Part shown: piece by piece, positions 1 to 12,800 of the stretch | Position numbering within the stretch: the stretch's first letter is position 1 | Layout: every line of letters starts with the position of its first letter | Source of the DNA: Gymnothorax reevesii | Lineage: Eukaryota > Chordata > Actinopteri > Anguilliformes > Muraenidae | NCBI GenBank assembly: GCA_029721435.1 | Contig: CM056583.1 | Coordinates: 49,889,620-49,953,619 of the forward strand | DNA: 64,000 bases | Direction of reading: 5' to 3' | Position numbers and translations under genes: made by a program | Notes under the pieces: generated by a model | Told to the model about the DNA's origin: nothing | The model's input: the letters and a program-made list of their open reading frames with translations, nothing else | The model's database searches: none

Positions 1-1640
1 ACGTCGACATCACTGGCTTGTGGGCACCCCTGATCCTCACTTAATGAAGATTGAGTAAATTAATCTTTTTTCACTTAATTTCAATTTTAAACCAAATGGT
101 GCCTTAAAGCATGTCAATAAAAAATATCAAAAACAATATTTTTCAATCGATATGACATAATTCTATTGAAATAAGAATTTTGGTCATATCGCTCAACCCT
201 ACTTAAGACCTCCAAAAACATGGGAGACGAATTAATAGGAAAATCAACACTAACAGTCATAAGCTGTTGCGCCCTTACAAGCTTCCATATAGATTTGAAC
301 ACAGCTTGGCATGTAAGACTTTGCTGGGGGGAAGCAATACTGTTCTACCAAGAGATAATCTTGTTATTCACTATTTTGATGATTGTGATGGAAAGAGTAA
401 TCAATCACATTGTTCCAAAAAGTCCCATTAGATTTTACTTGGTTTGAGATCTAGTGAATGTGATGGTGGTGGCATATGCTTAGGATTGTAAAATATACTC
501 AAATCATTCAGTGACCCCCTGTGCCCTACGGGGCTTAAGCCATTGACATCCTGGCAGAGACCAGACCCATCATGGTTGAGAGGACTAAAACTATGCCGTG
601 AGAATGAACAGAAGAATCTGCATTAGTTATGTTTGTCCAAATATTTATTCCTTTTCACCCCTTGTTTGTAACAAGCCTGTATTTTTCACAAATGTGACAT
701 AATTGATGGGCAGATTCAGTTCATGCAATACACAATAATTGTGCAATAGCACCAACAAATCACACTACGACTTGTAATACTTGTGATAAATTTAGTAATA
801 GTTGTTCTGTATAATTAATATTGTAAGTCTGCACAGTATCATTCCTTATAATGTTTATATTTTGTTAGATAGTCTACACCGTATAAGTAGAAATAGGTTA
901 TCCCATTCGATCTAAGATATTCTCATTTCAATATTGAATCATGCAATGCTGCTTGTATTTGAACATTCAACTACGGGTTTTAAAATGTGAAAGGGTAATC
1001 TGCCATGAAAATACATTCATGGAAAAATGCTAAGCAGTCAACAAAATTTCAATGGGAGGGGGGAAAAATATTAAGATTGTTTGCTTATTTTCAATATCCA
1101 ATTGTCAAGTGATATGATCCATGTAACTCAATTTTCACTATATTGTTCTGCAGTAAATACAATAGCAATCATTTTTAATCCCTACTTGAGAGCACTGCTA
1201 GGATATCATGTATTTTTGGAAGTTCAAAGAAGAATTTTTGAATCGTATGATACTAAACACTATATAACTAACAGAACTTCGTAATGTCACATGACCGAAG
1301 GGGCGGGTCAAGAAAATAATTCATAGAGAAGCAGATGGAAGGCACTATGATCATATGGGGAGACAACAACAAACAACAGAGAAGTTCCCTTGACTCGCAC
1401 ACAATCAAAGCACCAATTTAACTCCGGTGCATATATACCACTAAAACTCACGCGGATTGCATGAGAGTTGACAGGTGTGCGTTATTAATGAAAACTGACC
1501 ACACCTGTTATTAATGTTGAGAGTTTTCTGAGCTTTTATAATGGCAATTGAAATGAATGATTGAAAACATCATTATTTTCAAGGGATGGGTTTGAGCCTC
1601 TCCTATCATCAGTTCACCAGCCGCCACTGATATATAAGTC
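1..1640. other. AT-rich non-coding stretch, nothing recognised
   Basis: No open reading frame above 75 codons, no RNA gene and no repeat family could be recognised. Around 1460-1520 the octamer CAGGTGTG recurs inverted as CACACCTG, and each copy is followed by TTATTAATG or a near match. That is too short to call an element. Confidence 0.5.
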
Positions 1641-1789
1641 TCAAGATGTTATGCATGTTGTATTTTATGCCAATTTTGTTCCCCCAAAAAGGACAAACGC
1701 CCACCCAAGCTAGGCACCCTGGCAATGCCTCGGGAGGTGATGCAACACAGTGGTAAACATGCCCCTGTTACAGCCTTTTTGGAAAATGT

Positions 1790-1985
1790 TTCTGGCATGA
1801 AATCAAAAATGAGCATTTTTTTTTTTTCAAAAACAGAAATATTTCCCAAAATTTCTCAGTATCAACATCTGATATGCTGCATGTGCACTACTTTCAATAA
1901 AATATGACACTGAAATGATTTGCAGATCATTGCATTCTGTTTTATTTACACAGCATCCCAACTTTTTTGGAAATTGAGTAGCACT
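1790..1985 (+). repeat. Terminal part of a fish-type DNA transposon, family A copy 1
   Basis: The segment ends in a run reading CATCCCAACTTTTTTGG, preceded by ATCATTGCATTCTGTTTTAT. I recognise this combination as the tail of a repeat abundant in teleost genomes. A second copy in the opposite orientation lies at 9161-9320 and shares the reverse complement (AGTTGGGATGCTGTGTAAA, then AAAACAGAATG), which supports an interspersed family. The sequence upstream (about 1650-1790) may also belong to it but is not matched by copy 2. Superfamily not assigned. No transposase is readable. Confidence 0.65.
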
Positions 1986-3540
1986 TCATCGTTTTGGAAC
2001 ATAATACTATTGTTTGTTACACTGAGGTTGAATTAGTGAATGATTTGCATGTCAAGAGAAAAAAGACAGTAGAGCAGAAAACAGACTACTACTAAAAGTG
2101 CAAAATCACTGGTACTATTTAGTGTTTCCCATATAATAGAGGGTTTATTTGCATTTGCCATAATTTGCTAACTTTTTCAGAGTTAGGGTTGTATTATGTA
2201 ATTGCACAGTTCTTTTAGGCATAGGGTTCAATTATGCACTTGCGACTGGAGCAACTTATCCACTTACTGTAAAATACCAAGTACCACCCCATGGGGTCCT
2301 GATATATTGGGATAACTTGAGGCAACCCAAGCTGCCTCTGCTCCCAGACGTACCCGCAGAATTCCCTTCTGGGGTACGCTAGAGCGTCATAACACTTAAC
2401 ACCCAGTAAAACCACCCCACAGTCATCACATCCAGCTGTATATAGTCCCTGTTCTGTAGTCTAATTCCCAACAACTCTTCATTAGCTTTTCCCAACATAC
2501 CTTTTTTAACAATATTGTAAAATAAATGCAACTAAATTAGAGCCTCACAAGTTCCAGAAAACAGTGGATAATAGTCATACTAATTAAGCAAGCCACTTTT
2601 TTTTGTCAGAGGGGCTACAGTCAGACTCATTAGGCTTAGCCAACATTTTGTTCAATCTAAATTAAGTTTATGGTTATATTTTTTATGTTAATTTAAGGTA
2701 AAATCATTACCAGTTCCATATAGAAAATGCATCTAAAATTGGGACCCAACAACAAAACAAGCACATTTTAATTTCAAAAAGGAACATGCTTACTCTGCGC
2801 ATCAAAAGAATGAAAACCCAAGCCGACATAACATAAGTAACAATGACAGCTTGACTCTCCTTTTCCCTGATTTGTAAAACTCCTTCAGGACTTCATGTCA
2901 CCATGCATGTTAAACTTAGCTTAGCCAAGTTGGGCTCCACCAATTGCTTTGAATTTTTTTGCACGAAGAAGATCAGTTGTGGTTTCACTGCTACTCCGCT
3001 CCATTTTCAGCTTTCCCACTTCCAATTTCATTTAGCTACAACTCAAATTTTACTCGCTGCTTTGTGCTAATACTGAGAATCTCAAGAATACTAGACATTA
3101 GCTTGCCAGACTGAGTTGATGGTGCAGCCATTCTAACATTTTTCAACTTCAACCAAAATCATTTTAAAATGCACAATGCGCAATATCCACAGCGTTATAA
3201 GTAGCAAAATGCTTTTTCACAAGCCCAAAGTGATTATTGTGCATTTATGTCTTCACACATACTCAAACTCCTAATCTGGAAACTCTGTGCTAGAGTGCGC
3301 TTAGTCCATACTGCACGTACAGCTAGGGCACAGTCTCCTGCGTCTTACAGTCTGAGCTCTCTCTGTCTTACTGTACCGCTTCTCTGCACTATACTCTCTG
3401 CTTCCATCCCTTCACCCCCACCTCTTTCTCTCTCACTGAAGCCACAGCTGTGTCTCATCCACACTCCCTTCTCTAAATGGAAAAATAGCAGGTGATTTCA
3501 TCCTTTCACATCATTTTTCAAGTCTGAGGTCTGGCTGAGT
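1986..3540. other. Non-coding stretch, nothing recognised
   Basis: AT-rich unique-looking sequence with scattered stop codons in all frames. The 82-codon frame at 3247-3495 is Ser/Leu-rich, lies in a pyrimidine-rich patch and has no recognisable domain, so it is not called as a gene. Confidence 0.45.
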
Positions 3541-3544
3541 CAGA

Positions 3545-3812
3545 AATAAGATTCAATAGTAACAAGATGACAGTGTCATCACTATTCCCGGCCAAGATCA
3601 AGGGCCATAACTCTGAAAAAAAAAAAAAAATGCTAGAACATCCGTTTTCAAACTGAACGTAGTTCATGAGTAGCTTATTAATCTTATGAAATTGCACGCA
3701 CCTAGGTATAATAGTTTCAGAGAAATCTTCTTCCCATTGTGGCCCAGATGGACGGACAGACGGACCCCAATTCTCTCCGTCCTACTTCATAGCGGGGGAC
3801 AATAATAATGAT
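3545..3812 (+). repeat. Interspersed repeat with AGGGCCATAACTCTG head and GACGGACAGACGGA tail
   Basis: The segment contains AAGGGCCATAACTCTG (3600-3615), a poly-A run, then GATGGACGGACAGACGGA and CGTCCTACTTCATAGCGGGG before a GACAATAATAAT tail (to about 3812). From memory, repeats with this same order of motifs (AAGGGCCATAACTC, GGACGGACGGAC, CCGACTTCGT, GGGGGACAATAA) are common in molluscs and other aquatic invertebrates. The AATAAT tail hints at a retroposed end. Classification is by recognition only, and no coding capacity is present. Confidence 0.5.
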
Positions 3813-6800
3813 TCGTTTGAGGCACATTCTTGGCAGAGGATACTTCTTTTGAAGTTCAACATAATATATTGTAATTACATGCGTAACATGACCAGATGTG
3901 GCTGAATAACTTTTTCAGTGCGCCCAGGTACCTGTAGCTACTTGCTTACCAGCTAACTTGTTTACAACTTTTTCAAATGAAACACAAATCACCTCACTGG
4001 ACCTTTAGTTTATCAGGTAGTTTATTGAATCCTTGTAAGACAATGTTAATTGAGCTTGAACACATTTCAAAATTTGAATCACTTGTGTTATTATCCCCCG
4101 ATTAAAATTCAGAATTGGTTTGGCAGCTGGGGTGGCAAGAGATTTAGTTTGAGTGGCAGTTGCCACCCTGGGAGACACTGCATATATAATTATTCAGAAA
4201 TATTTGAATGAGAAAACAAGCATAAATGCACACTCGTTATAGGCTTTAACTGGAAAATGTGCGGGTTGAATAGTTCCCATGAATACTTCCCTACTAAAGT
4301 AAATGTAAGCATCACATAAGAGCCATTTCACAGTAAGAACAAAATCACCACTTAGCTGCGGTCAGTGAAGTCTATACATTTGGCACATTTGATTCCATTA
4401 TATGTCCATAAAACAATATTAAGCACCCTGTAGCATTAAGGCACATTTAGGGTTAAGTTCTAAAGAGGCTTCATATTCTTTCGTTCTTTTCTCTGCCACT
4501 GAATGCCAGAATAGTATATTACGGCCTTGCAGAAAGCTGTGCTCTCTAAACCTATGTGAGATAGAAACATAACGTGAGCGCAATGTGAATTGTGAAAGAT
4601 CAGAATTTATGATTATATGAGTTTTTCTTTTTCCCATTGGCTCAGTATTTGTAAACAAGCAAGGATGTGATGAATATTCAGAACACCGGGGAACTTAACA
4701 ATGGTTGGTATGCAGGCAACTGGGGGTTGTGGCCTACAAGAGAATAATACTTTTCAAGTTAATCCAAGACTGCTTTTACAGAAATGTCATGCCTTCAGTG
4801 GTTGCAAATGTGTACATAACCCTCCTTTAAAAATAATGCTTTGTGTTATTCTTTGTTCTGAACCATTTCCAACACAGCTCCTGAAACCTGCTACCACAGT
4901 ACTTGAGGAGAGAGATAACAGCATGTATAATAAGAATATAAAAACAGACATTTCTATTTGCAACTGTAAATAAAGCATACAAAATCAAACTCAAAATATG
5001 AATGGCATCTAAAAACGCATCATCTTGTACTTCACCTGTCCAAGCTGATTTGGAGTTGGACTAGTTTTTGTAGCCTACATTATAGCTTGGGACTAAAAAA
5101 ACCCCAATCAGTGCGATAGATCATTAAGGGTGTCAAAAAACCAGACTGAAAATATTCATCCCACTCAAAAAAACTGCAAAAACTGCAACCCCCTCCTGCA
5201 CACTAATGGAATTTGGTCTTAAAATGTGGGGAATGTTTGTCTTATCACACTACCTACATTTCCTATGCCAGAACGTGGAGCATTTCCCGGGAATTCCTGC
5301 CTAAATGAAATATCAAAAAACAAGTAGTTCTTTTAAAAAGACAAGCCAGGTAGTCAATATCTTTCAAATGTAAACTGATGGGATTCACTCTGTATATTGT
5401 ATATGTATATGTATATTGACTTGCAAGTGGCATCAGGTTTTGAATTATTATCAAGGTCAACGAATGTAACGTTCACTTGATGATTTTTTAGAAAATAATG
5501 TTCACTTCATGCAACATTGTATTTTCCAATGTTTGTACAATAAACATTATATACCAACTGTTTGATTGTGGATTCCATCTTGCATTTTGTCAATTTTATT
5601 CAGGATGATGGTGTTTTAAATTTAAGGAGTATTTCAATCTCAGATTAATACTGAAATAGTTGGGACAAAGTGTAAATTGTGATACCTTTTGAAATGTTAT
5701 TTGAGACTCACAATATATTAACTTTTATAAAAACTAGATATTGCACACATAAATTACAACTGAAATAATGGATTAATGGATATTATAAATAATGGAAAAT
5801 GGATAAATAAATGAATAAATAATGGATTCGTAATGAATAGAAGTCTATGATAAAATTTGTATAAATATTATACATATGTAAAATTGTAATCTGTATAATA
5901 ATCAAACAAATCTTTCATTTTTTGCAATAATGCAACTTGTGTAACATAAATAAATTAAATAATATCATGATTACGAATCAGAATTTAACTAACGACGAAC
6001 GTGGTTGGTTCATTCGGCGATATCCTTCACTGTAAACATTTTATGCACCAATCAGAACAATTAACTGTGGCATCGTTAGGATAGCGTTGGTTGGCAACAA
6101 AGATCGATGAAATGGAGTATTTTATTGGTTGAAATTTGCTTCGATAAATTTTATCGATGATGAATTCAGTCATTGATTTTACTATATATATAAAAAAAAA
6201 ATGCTCCACTTCCCGATGCGGGAAACACACTGATAAAATTGATAAACTTTAATAAATTCATCTGTGAATTTTGAGACCAAATTTAGGTGGCGTGCATTTG
6301 GGGGTCGCAAGATAAGCGTTCTGATCGGCATGCCCCATAGTCTATGTCTGGAAGAAATAAAACCACAATACGACATAAATGACATCTCTAAGAAATTAAA
6401 TGAAAGAAAACCATGTCTTTCAAACAAAAGTTACCAGTGACTAAATTAAAATGCTGTCTCCATGGTGCCTGAGTCATAAAGTTTCAACTAATTTACAAAA
6501 AAGGCTGGGCTACTCTTTTTCCTTTCTTCAAATATTCCCTGACATTAGCCCAGAAAATAATACAGTGAACATCGATTCTTTTTCTAGTATTGCACTTTCA
6601 TATATATATCATCGCTCATCCTTATTATTTTCATTCTAAAAACAACATTTGATATGTTGTTGCAATGCAATTTTTGAAGCATTATCGATTCAGTGAGCTG
6701 CGTTCGCAATTTTCTCCTTAACCGGCTTTAACAGACAGATTTATACACTATGTACCAAATGGATTAATACATAATGCCAGCCATTATACTCAACCCATTA

Positions 6801-7957
6801 TATTTGTGATTTTTTTAAACCTGAAGGTACAGAATATGCAGCCATTTGCTTTACATCAACAACAAATTTCCCTTGGGGAACAGTACAGGTCTATTGATAT
6901 GCTGACTGACATCCATTTGGTTCGAGAAAGAAAATTCATTGCTGGTCAAGATAAAAGGCCCATTTTGAGAATGAATTCTTAGCTCTGTAAATCAAAGGGT
7001 AGTAGTATTTGGCAGAAAAAAAAATGCAGGCACTGTACATGTAGTAGCTAAAAACTGAATCAAAGATGTACAGTATGCGATAATTGACTCAGACAATCAC
7101 TGTAACATGTCAGGGCAGTCAGCGACAGTTAAAGAAACTGTCCGAAAGATGAAATGGCATTAAATCATAAGAGAGGGTCCATTCAATACATTTGATAATG
7201 AACAGTGATTGAGCCACTCAAAGACCAAATCTATGCAACACCTATGGTAAGTGAAAACGTTCGGGTTCGCATATTCACTTTAATACTGTGACAGACAGGG
7301 CTGGTACCAGTCAATCAGATGTACAGAAATAAAACTGTATGTCAGCTAATTCTATAGAAATGGTCTGCAAGCCGATGACAGTCTTCAGTATAAAGAGAAC
7401 AAACTGCAACATCGATCTAAGCGACAGCTTGGTAAACCAAAATGCTGATCAGTACTTTTTAACCCCTCAAAATTTTCACTGTTATCTTTAAAATCGTCAG
7501 TATTAAATATAATAACGACTCATCTCCCCTTCACACAAAAAAGTTCCCAGAGTCCTCATGCGAAAACCCTGTAGTGTTGAAAACAAATATCCATTAAAAT
7601 CAATTTCGAATTTACCACAAATAAACTACCATTATACGTATCAAGTCAGGATGACTGACACATCTGCTAATCTGAGAAGACACTGGTAGACACAGTCATT
7701 AGAGAAATACAGTATTCAATTAACATTAGCATCTTAACTGACTCCCGTTACTCTCTGCCATTTGAAATTGTGATTCAACATCAGATCTGGTTTCTGTAGT
7801 ATGTTAAAAGAATGATAAGGACAGCTCTGTGCTCTGATTCAGAATATAAACATGTACCACATGTACTCAAACATACTGAAAGATAGGGCATGCTCTTTAT
7901 GATGAGGCAATAATGTCTTCTCACTAGAATAACTAAGACTCCCATAGTTCTGTCAGC
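3813..7957. other. AT-rich non-coding stretch, nothing recognised
   Basis: No gene, RNA gene or clear repeat family. Minor local features are a run of ATGGATAAAT-like simple sequence at 5765-5825 and a TATATG cluster at 5393-5416. A short palindrome, CGATAAATTTTATCG, lies near 6142-6157. Open reading frames are all below 95 codons and match nothing known to me. Confidence 0.45.
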
Positions 7958-8003
7958 TTTTTTCCACTCACTTCTTATTTTTTATTTTTCTATTTTTTTC
8001 TAG

Positions 8004-8133
8004 AAACAAGAAGGCTTCCATTCCAATCCCAGGAGAGACACTGTCTATTATCCTTGGCTCACGTGGAGAGAGATTACGGCACAGTAGGCTACTGGCGGTT
8101 TCAAACAGTGAACCTTTGTCTGCAACTGGATGA
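8004..8133 (+). other. Possible orphan exon with a strong splice acceptor
   Basis: A roughly 45-base pyrimidine-dominated tract (about 7957-8000) ends in TAG at 8001-8003, a textbook 3-prime splice-site layout. From 8005 a frame stays open for 42 codons and stops at TGA 8131-8133. It begins NKKASIPIPGETLSIILGSR and ends SEPLSATG. I do not recognise the protein. No partner exon, start codon or polyadenylation signal could be linked to it, and the minus strand is also open here (7968-8282). It could be a terminal or alternative exon of a flanking gene, or chance. Confidence 0.2.
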
Positions 8134-9160
8134 CAGATTCCACAGAATATCATCCTAGTGTTATATGATGGATATTTACATTTGTGACCAGAGTGTAACT
8201 TGTAAACAAGAATGCAGGTACAAAAATCAGAGAAGCCATATCCCCCAAGCGCAGCTTCCAAGTGGTAATTAATGTGGATCAATGTGATTCTCTGATCAAA
8301 GAAATGAGCCTGTCACCAAAGGTAACTCAACAGCTGGGCTTATCAGCATAACATTTGAAGCAAATGATGGCGAAACACAAGAGATATGAAACTGTGTATG
8401 TAATATTTCTTTCATACTGTGCACTGAAATCAATCTACCTTTAAGTTTTCGTCTGGAGAAATGTTGGCCTCGCTTACTGATACAAAATAGAACTGTGCAA
8501 TGCTATAAAATATATTTAAAATATCCCAAATACCAGAGGTGAACTGCATTCATTAAAATACTATTTCATGGAGAAGCAATCCATTTCTCATTTGACAAGC
8601 TTGTCCTCATGCCAGTGCTGCAAATAGGAGAACTGTATTTTCTACTTTGATCAAAACTGTGCTCTCTCATTAATGAACTAAAAAATCCAATCAAACTAGA
8701 GCTGAAGTTAAATTCGAGTGCCCAAACCCAGCTGAGTTTTTAAAGACTAGAGGAAAATTATATCAGATCTTCAGAGCCTACCCCAGCTCCCAGACACCAT
8801 CTCTCACTCTCACACCATGATTCACCAGCAGCTGACCTCTGACCCCAACTGTAGGACCAGAGAACAGGCAGGACCGGGAGGGAGTTAGGCGTGGGGTAAT
8901 TGGAAGCGGTTATCACTTCTGAAAGGTGTTGGTGAGTTAACGCACACAGACCACAAAGGCAGAGGTGGCCCTGGACTCTCTGTAATGAGCCACCTTGTAC
9001 CAGATGGACCATTCCCCAGCTGCACAACTGCACAAAACCACCCGCAAGCCTGGGGAACTACAAGATGGCCAAAAGATGAAGGATTTTGCCACAATTGGTT
9101 TCAGGGAACTAAGCAAGGAAAAACAGAGAGCATGTTTGATAGATAAACACAACAAGCAGT
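8134..9160. other. Non-coding stretch, moderately GC-rich after 8750
   Basis: No gene recognised. Between about 8770 and 9060 the sequence becomes richer in G and C, and overlapping short frames open on both strands. None resembles a known protein. Confidence 0.4.
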
Positions 9161-9320
9161 CTCCAAAGTTGGGATGCTGTGTAAATTGTAAATAAAAACA
9201 GAATGAAATTCTTTGCTCTCAAATTGAAAACTCGCATTTTATTCACAATAGAACATAGACTACATATCAGATGTTGAAAGTGAGATATTTTACCATTAGA
9301 TGAAAAATATTAGCTCATTG
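9161..9320 (-). repeat. Terminal part of a fish-type DNA transposon, family A copy 2
   Basis: Begins CTCCAAAGTTGGGATGCTGT and continues with AAAAACAGAATGAAATTC, TTTTATTCACAATAGAACAT and AGCTCATTGTGAATTTG, the usual order of this teleost repeat read from its other end. It matches the reverse complement of the copy at 1790-1985 over the first roughly 50 bases. No transposase fragment is visible. Confidence 0.65.
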
Positions 9321-9400
9321 TGAATTTGTAATTCTAAGTATTGTAAATATAAAAATATACATACACTACATGCCTGTACACACACAAACATATACGCACA

Positions 9401-9427
9401 CGCCACACACACACACACACACACACA
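9401..9427. repeat. (CA)n microsatellite
   Basis: A CA dinucleotide run directly abuts the Tc1-like remnant that starts at 9428. Confidence 0.9.
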
Positions 9428-9625
9428 GATCAATGAGCCAAAACATTACGGCCAGTCAGGTGTGCAGCTAATGCCGTTGATTACCTCATAACGCCATCGC
9501 ATGTCAAGGTCTGTTAACAGACCTTAGACAAAAAGCAGCAGTTAATATTGATACTTCTACGAGGAATAAGTCTCAACACATCAGGGTGCGTCACACCCTA
9601 TTTCAGTCAGAGCGCCCATTCAACG
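9428..9625 (+). mobile_element. Tc1-like transposon remnant, internally deleted
   Basis: The left part (ATCAATGAGCCAAAACATTA, then TCAGGTGTGCAGCTAATG and TCAAGGTCTG) corresponds to the 5-prime end of a common fish Tc1 element whose usual form contains GATCAGCCATAACATTA and ATGGCACCTGTCAAGG. The segment after about 9540 (GTTAATATTGATACTTCTAC, then GTCAGAGCGCCCATT) resembles the middle of the same transposase gene. The intervening few hundred bases appear deleted. No reading frame survives. The assignment of the second part is weaker than the first. Confidence 0.6.
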
Positions 9626-9689
9626 GAAGAAGGTTGTTTGTGTCTTTCACATGATAAACAATATCATGCAAAAATTTTCTTTCCTTATT

Positions 9690-9840
9690 AATTTATTTGT
9701 TAGACAGTTTGTTTTACCCACTTTTTTCCCCACCAATAACTCAGCTAAACTTTTTATGCCACCGCAGCAACCTGCTCCCGGTCACTCAGGAGGACGTGAT
9801 TCCTCCAACTCCTGTGGTGACTAGACTATGCATCTTTCAC
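9690..9840. repeat. Probable old interspersed repeat
   Basis: The segment contains CCCCACCAATAACTCAGC, AACCTGCTCCCGGTCACTCA and GGAGGACGTGATTCCTCC. The order recalls a fish repeat with a CCCGGTCACTCGGGAGG core. Recognition is tentative and boundaries are approximate. Confidence 0.35.
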
Positions 9841-12800
9841 CCAGCGTAGGCACACCACCACTTGCTCATGCACACAAATTTTAATGTCAGCATATTTTCT
9901 TGCATGTGTCTATTCGGTTTACTTTGACTTTCTGTGTAAAAATAAGTGTGCCAAGCAAGCATGCATTCTGAGTTACATTCCACACTAATAGCTGCCCTTG
10001 GCAACTGATTAAAAGTCAGTCTTTCCAATGATACACCAAACTCAGCAATTTAGCAATCTTGAATCTGATCCAGGGCGATTTCTGGCCTGGATAAATTTGA
10101 AGGGACATATAATTGGCCAAATCATAAAATAATAAAGTAATACAATACATTTGGCAACGTGAGTGCATTATAGATTCAGAAGAGGTTATTTTAGAGGAGC
10201 TGGCACAGAATCAGAACATATTTTGACAGTATTATCGTATTAACAAATTAATACAATTTTATGACGCAAAAAGATATCAACCCTGTGTCCCCAAAGGTGA
10301 GGCCAGCCCATAACACATTAACAATCTGCATTGAAAAAACTGTAATAAATAAATAAATAAATCTTGTATCAATTAGTGTCTGGAATACAACTGTATGTTT
10401 TTAATATCGGTACGGGAGCATGTGCATTACAACATTTAGGGCACACGTCAACTGAAACCAAACATAGGATTTGAAAGACATTCTGAAACAGAATTTCTAT
10501 TTTTCCCCGAACATAAGTTTCCATCACTTTGTCACCATACAGCAGGGGGTACAGTTAATTCAGTAAAGGCGGTAGTTACAGGAAATCGAGATTTAATTGA
10601 GCTTCAGAGTTTTCACAACGAGAAAACGCAGCACAGCAAATTGCCAAGCAGCGTTTAAGTAACACCCTGCAAATTTACTTCAATCATCTCATGATCTCGG
10701 TGAATAGCAGGGGCAATCATGATATTACTGACAAGCAGCGTTTTCACTCGCTCGTTTGTGCAATTACCGAACTGTCCTGCGAGTGGTGACGTAAGGAACT
10801 TCAGTGGTTTCTGTTATTCCCCAGACAAGCCAACACAATAACTCCTTAGACTGGGCCAGTAACGGGTCTGGCCTTCTGCAATGCTGTAATGGCACTGTCA
10901 ACAGCCCCTCATGCGCTTTCTTGTTAAGCCCGATCACACCAATCCCACTCCCACAGACCGAAGCAGAGCACTGTGGCTGATATATAATGAGTCCGGTTGC
11001 TCTGCAGAACTGGGATGAGAGCCAGGACTCAGGCAAGAGGATGCCAGCCAGCCAGTGCAAAAAGAAAGGATCCAGTACCCATCAATCTGCCCTGCATGGT
11101 GAAAGATGGCGCCCTCATCGCAAGGAAAAGCCTAACCTCTCACGCTCTTTTTCACTCTCCCCCTACGTGCCCCTCACTATTTCATTCGTCTTTCTGCTTC
11201 ACACAGCTTCTCACTCTGTCTTTCCGTGAACATTGAAATGCCGGGCATGCGTGTAGATCGATGCGTCACTTGGGGGGGGTTAACAGTCCAGACAGCCCCA
11301 AGACTTACAGGGCGGTAGGACAGAACACTCCTGTGGACACTTACTTATTCTGTAGTTAAAGGCCCTGATTAAAAGATGACTCTCTGAAGCCCCTCCTGGC
11401 TGTTGCTTAATATGCTTAATAAAAAAGTACAAGGAAATTAACACCAAGTTCTTCTAGCCTACAAGGACAGGTATTTCACATTTTTTTAATTACGTATAAA
11501 TGGTACCAGTATATTTAGTACTTATTCGTAGTTTATGTTCTCTGAAGGTTTATTCAACAACTTAAGTTCTAAACCTAATCCGGAAATGGCCAGTATGGAT
11601 GCAAGCTCTCTTTCCAACAAAATAAATATCGAATTCTCCTCATTAAGGACCCTATAAAAACCCAGAGGGCACTGAATGACAGCCTGCACCCAAACTGGCC
11701 CTTTCTGAATAAGGTTGAGGGAACCAGCTCTGCCTGTGGAGGTAGCAAACAAACCCTAATTGCCGTAAAATTAAGTCTCAGATCACTACCAAATAAAACA
11801 TTCCCTTCCTCCATCGGAATCTCCACAGGAAGATGAATCAGGGCAATTGTCGGCTCATTATTCCAGCGGAACCTTTTTTATTTATTGTGTTTCTATTTCG
11901 ATCAGCGCTTTATTTTCCATAACTTGCCCTGATAAGTGGGATTCTTTTCGCAAAACGACAGAATGAAACATTTCCGCGCAGGATGGGAGAATACGCATGA
12001 GCGCGACGGACCTGACAGCACACGGTCTGCCGCTAAACCTCCATCCTGCCGCGGCGCACTCCCTGTCCTTCGCCAGCGTGCGGGGCTTGATATACGAGTA
12101 CCATCACGGGAAATAATGGTTTGTCCGAGGTAATCTTTTATTTGCAGCTACAAGGCCGGATGAAAGGACGCCGGAGGGGGGCAGGGCCACCGCTCGTTCC
12201 GTCTCTGAAATGGAGGGGGTCGAGGGTTCAGGAATCACAGAGTGGGCAGAACTGCAGCCTCGCTCATCTGAGGACATTAGACCACCTCAGTGAAAAGCAT
12301 GCGGCCATTGTATTAGATCACCGTTAAGTAAACGTCTATTACTTGCAAAGCACATTACATATAATGTAAAAAGCACTCTCACTCAGTAACATTCGCTGAA
12401 TCAGTTAAGTGCATCAAGGAGATGGTAAGGCTGGACATTTTGAAACAGCCGAACATAGAAAATACATCAAACGACTTTTAGTCATATCTAGTTTACTTTG
12501 GCGCAATGCTGAATTCTCTATTACAAAAAAATATAACCAAAAAATAAATAAATTTATGCTGTGAAGCACTAAACGTTACTTTGCAGTGAACAACTTAACA
12601 ACAGTTATTGGAAACCTAACCAAGAAAAAATACAGACATGCAGCAGACATGCAGCAAATGATACAATTACAAGCTCGCTGCAAAACAATGAGGCTTAAAT
12701 ATAAACATAATGATACAGAATCGTTTTAGTGAGTCTTCATCCAAAGACGAGTCTAATTAATGCCAAACAAAACGGCGCTGACGACAAAGGCAGTGTCAGT

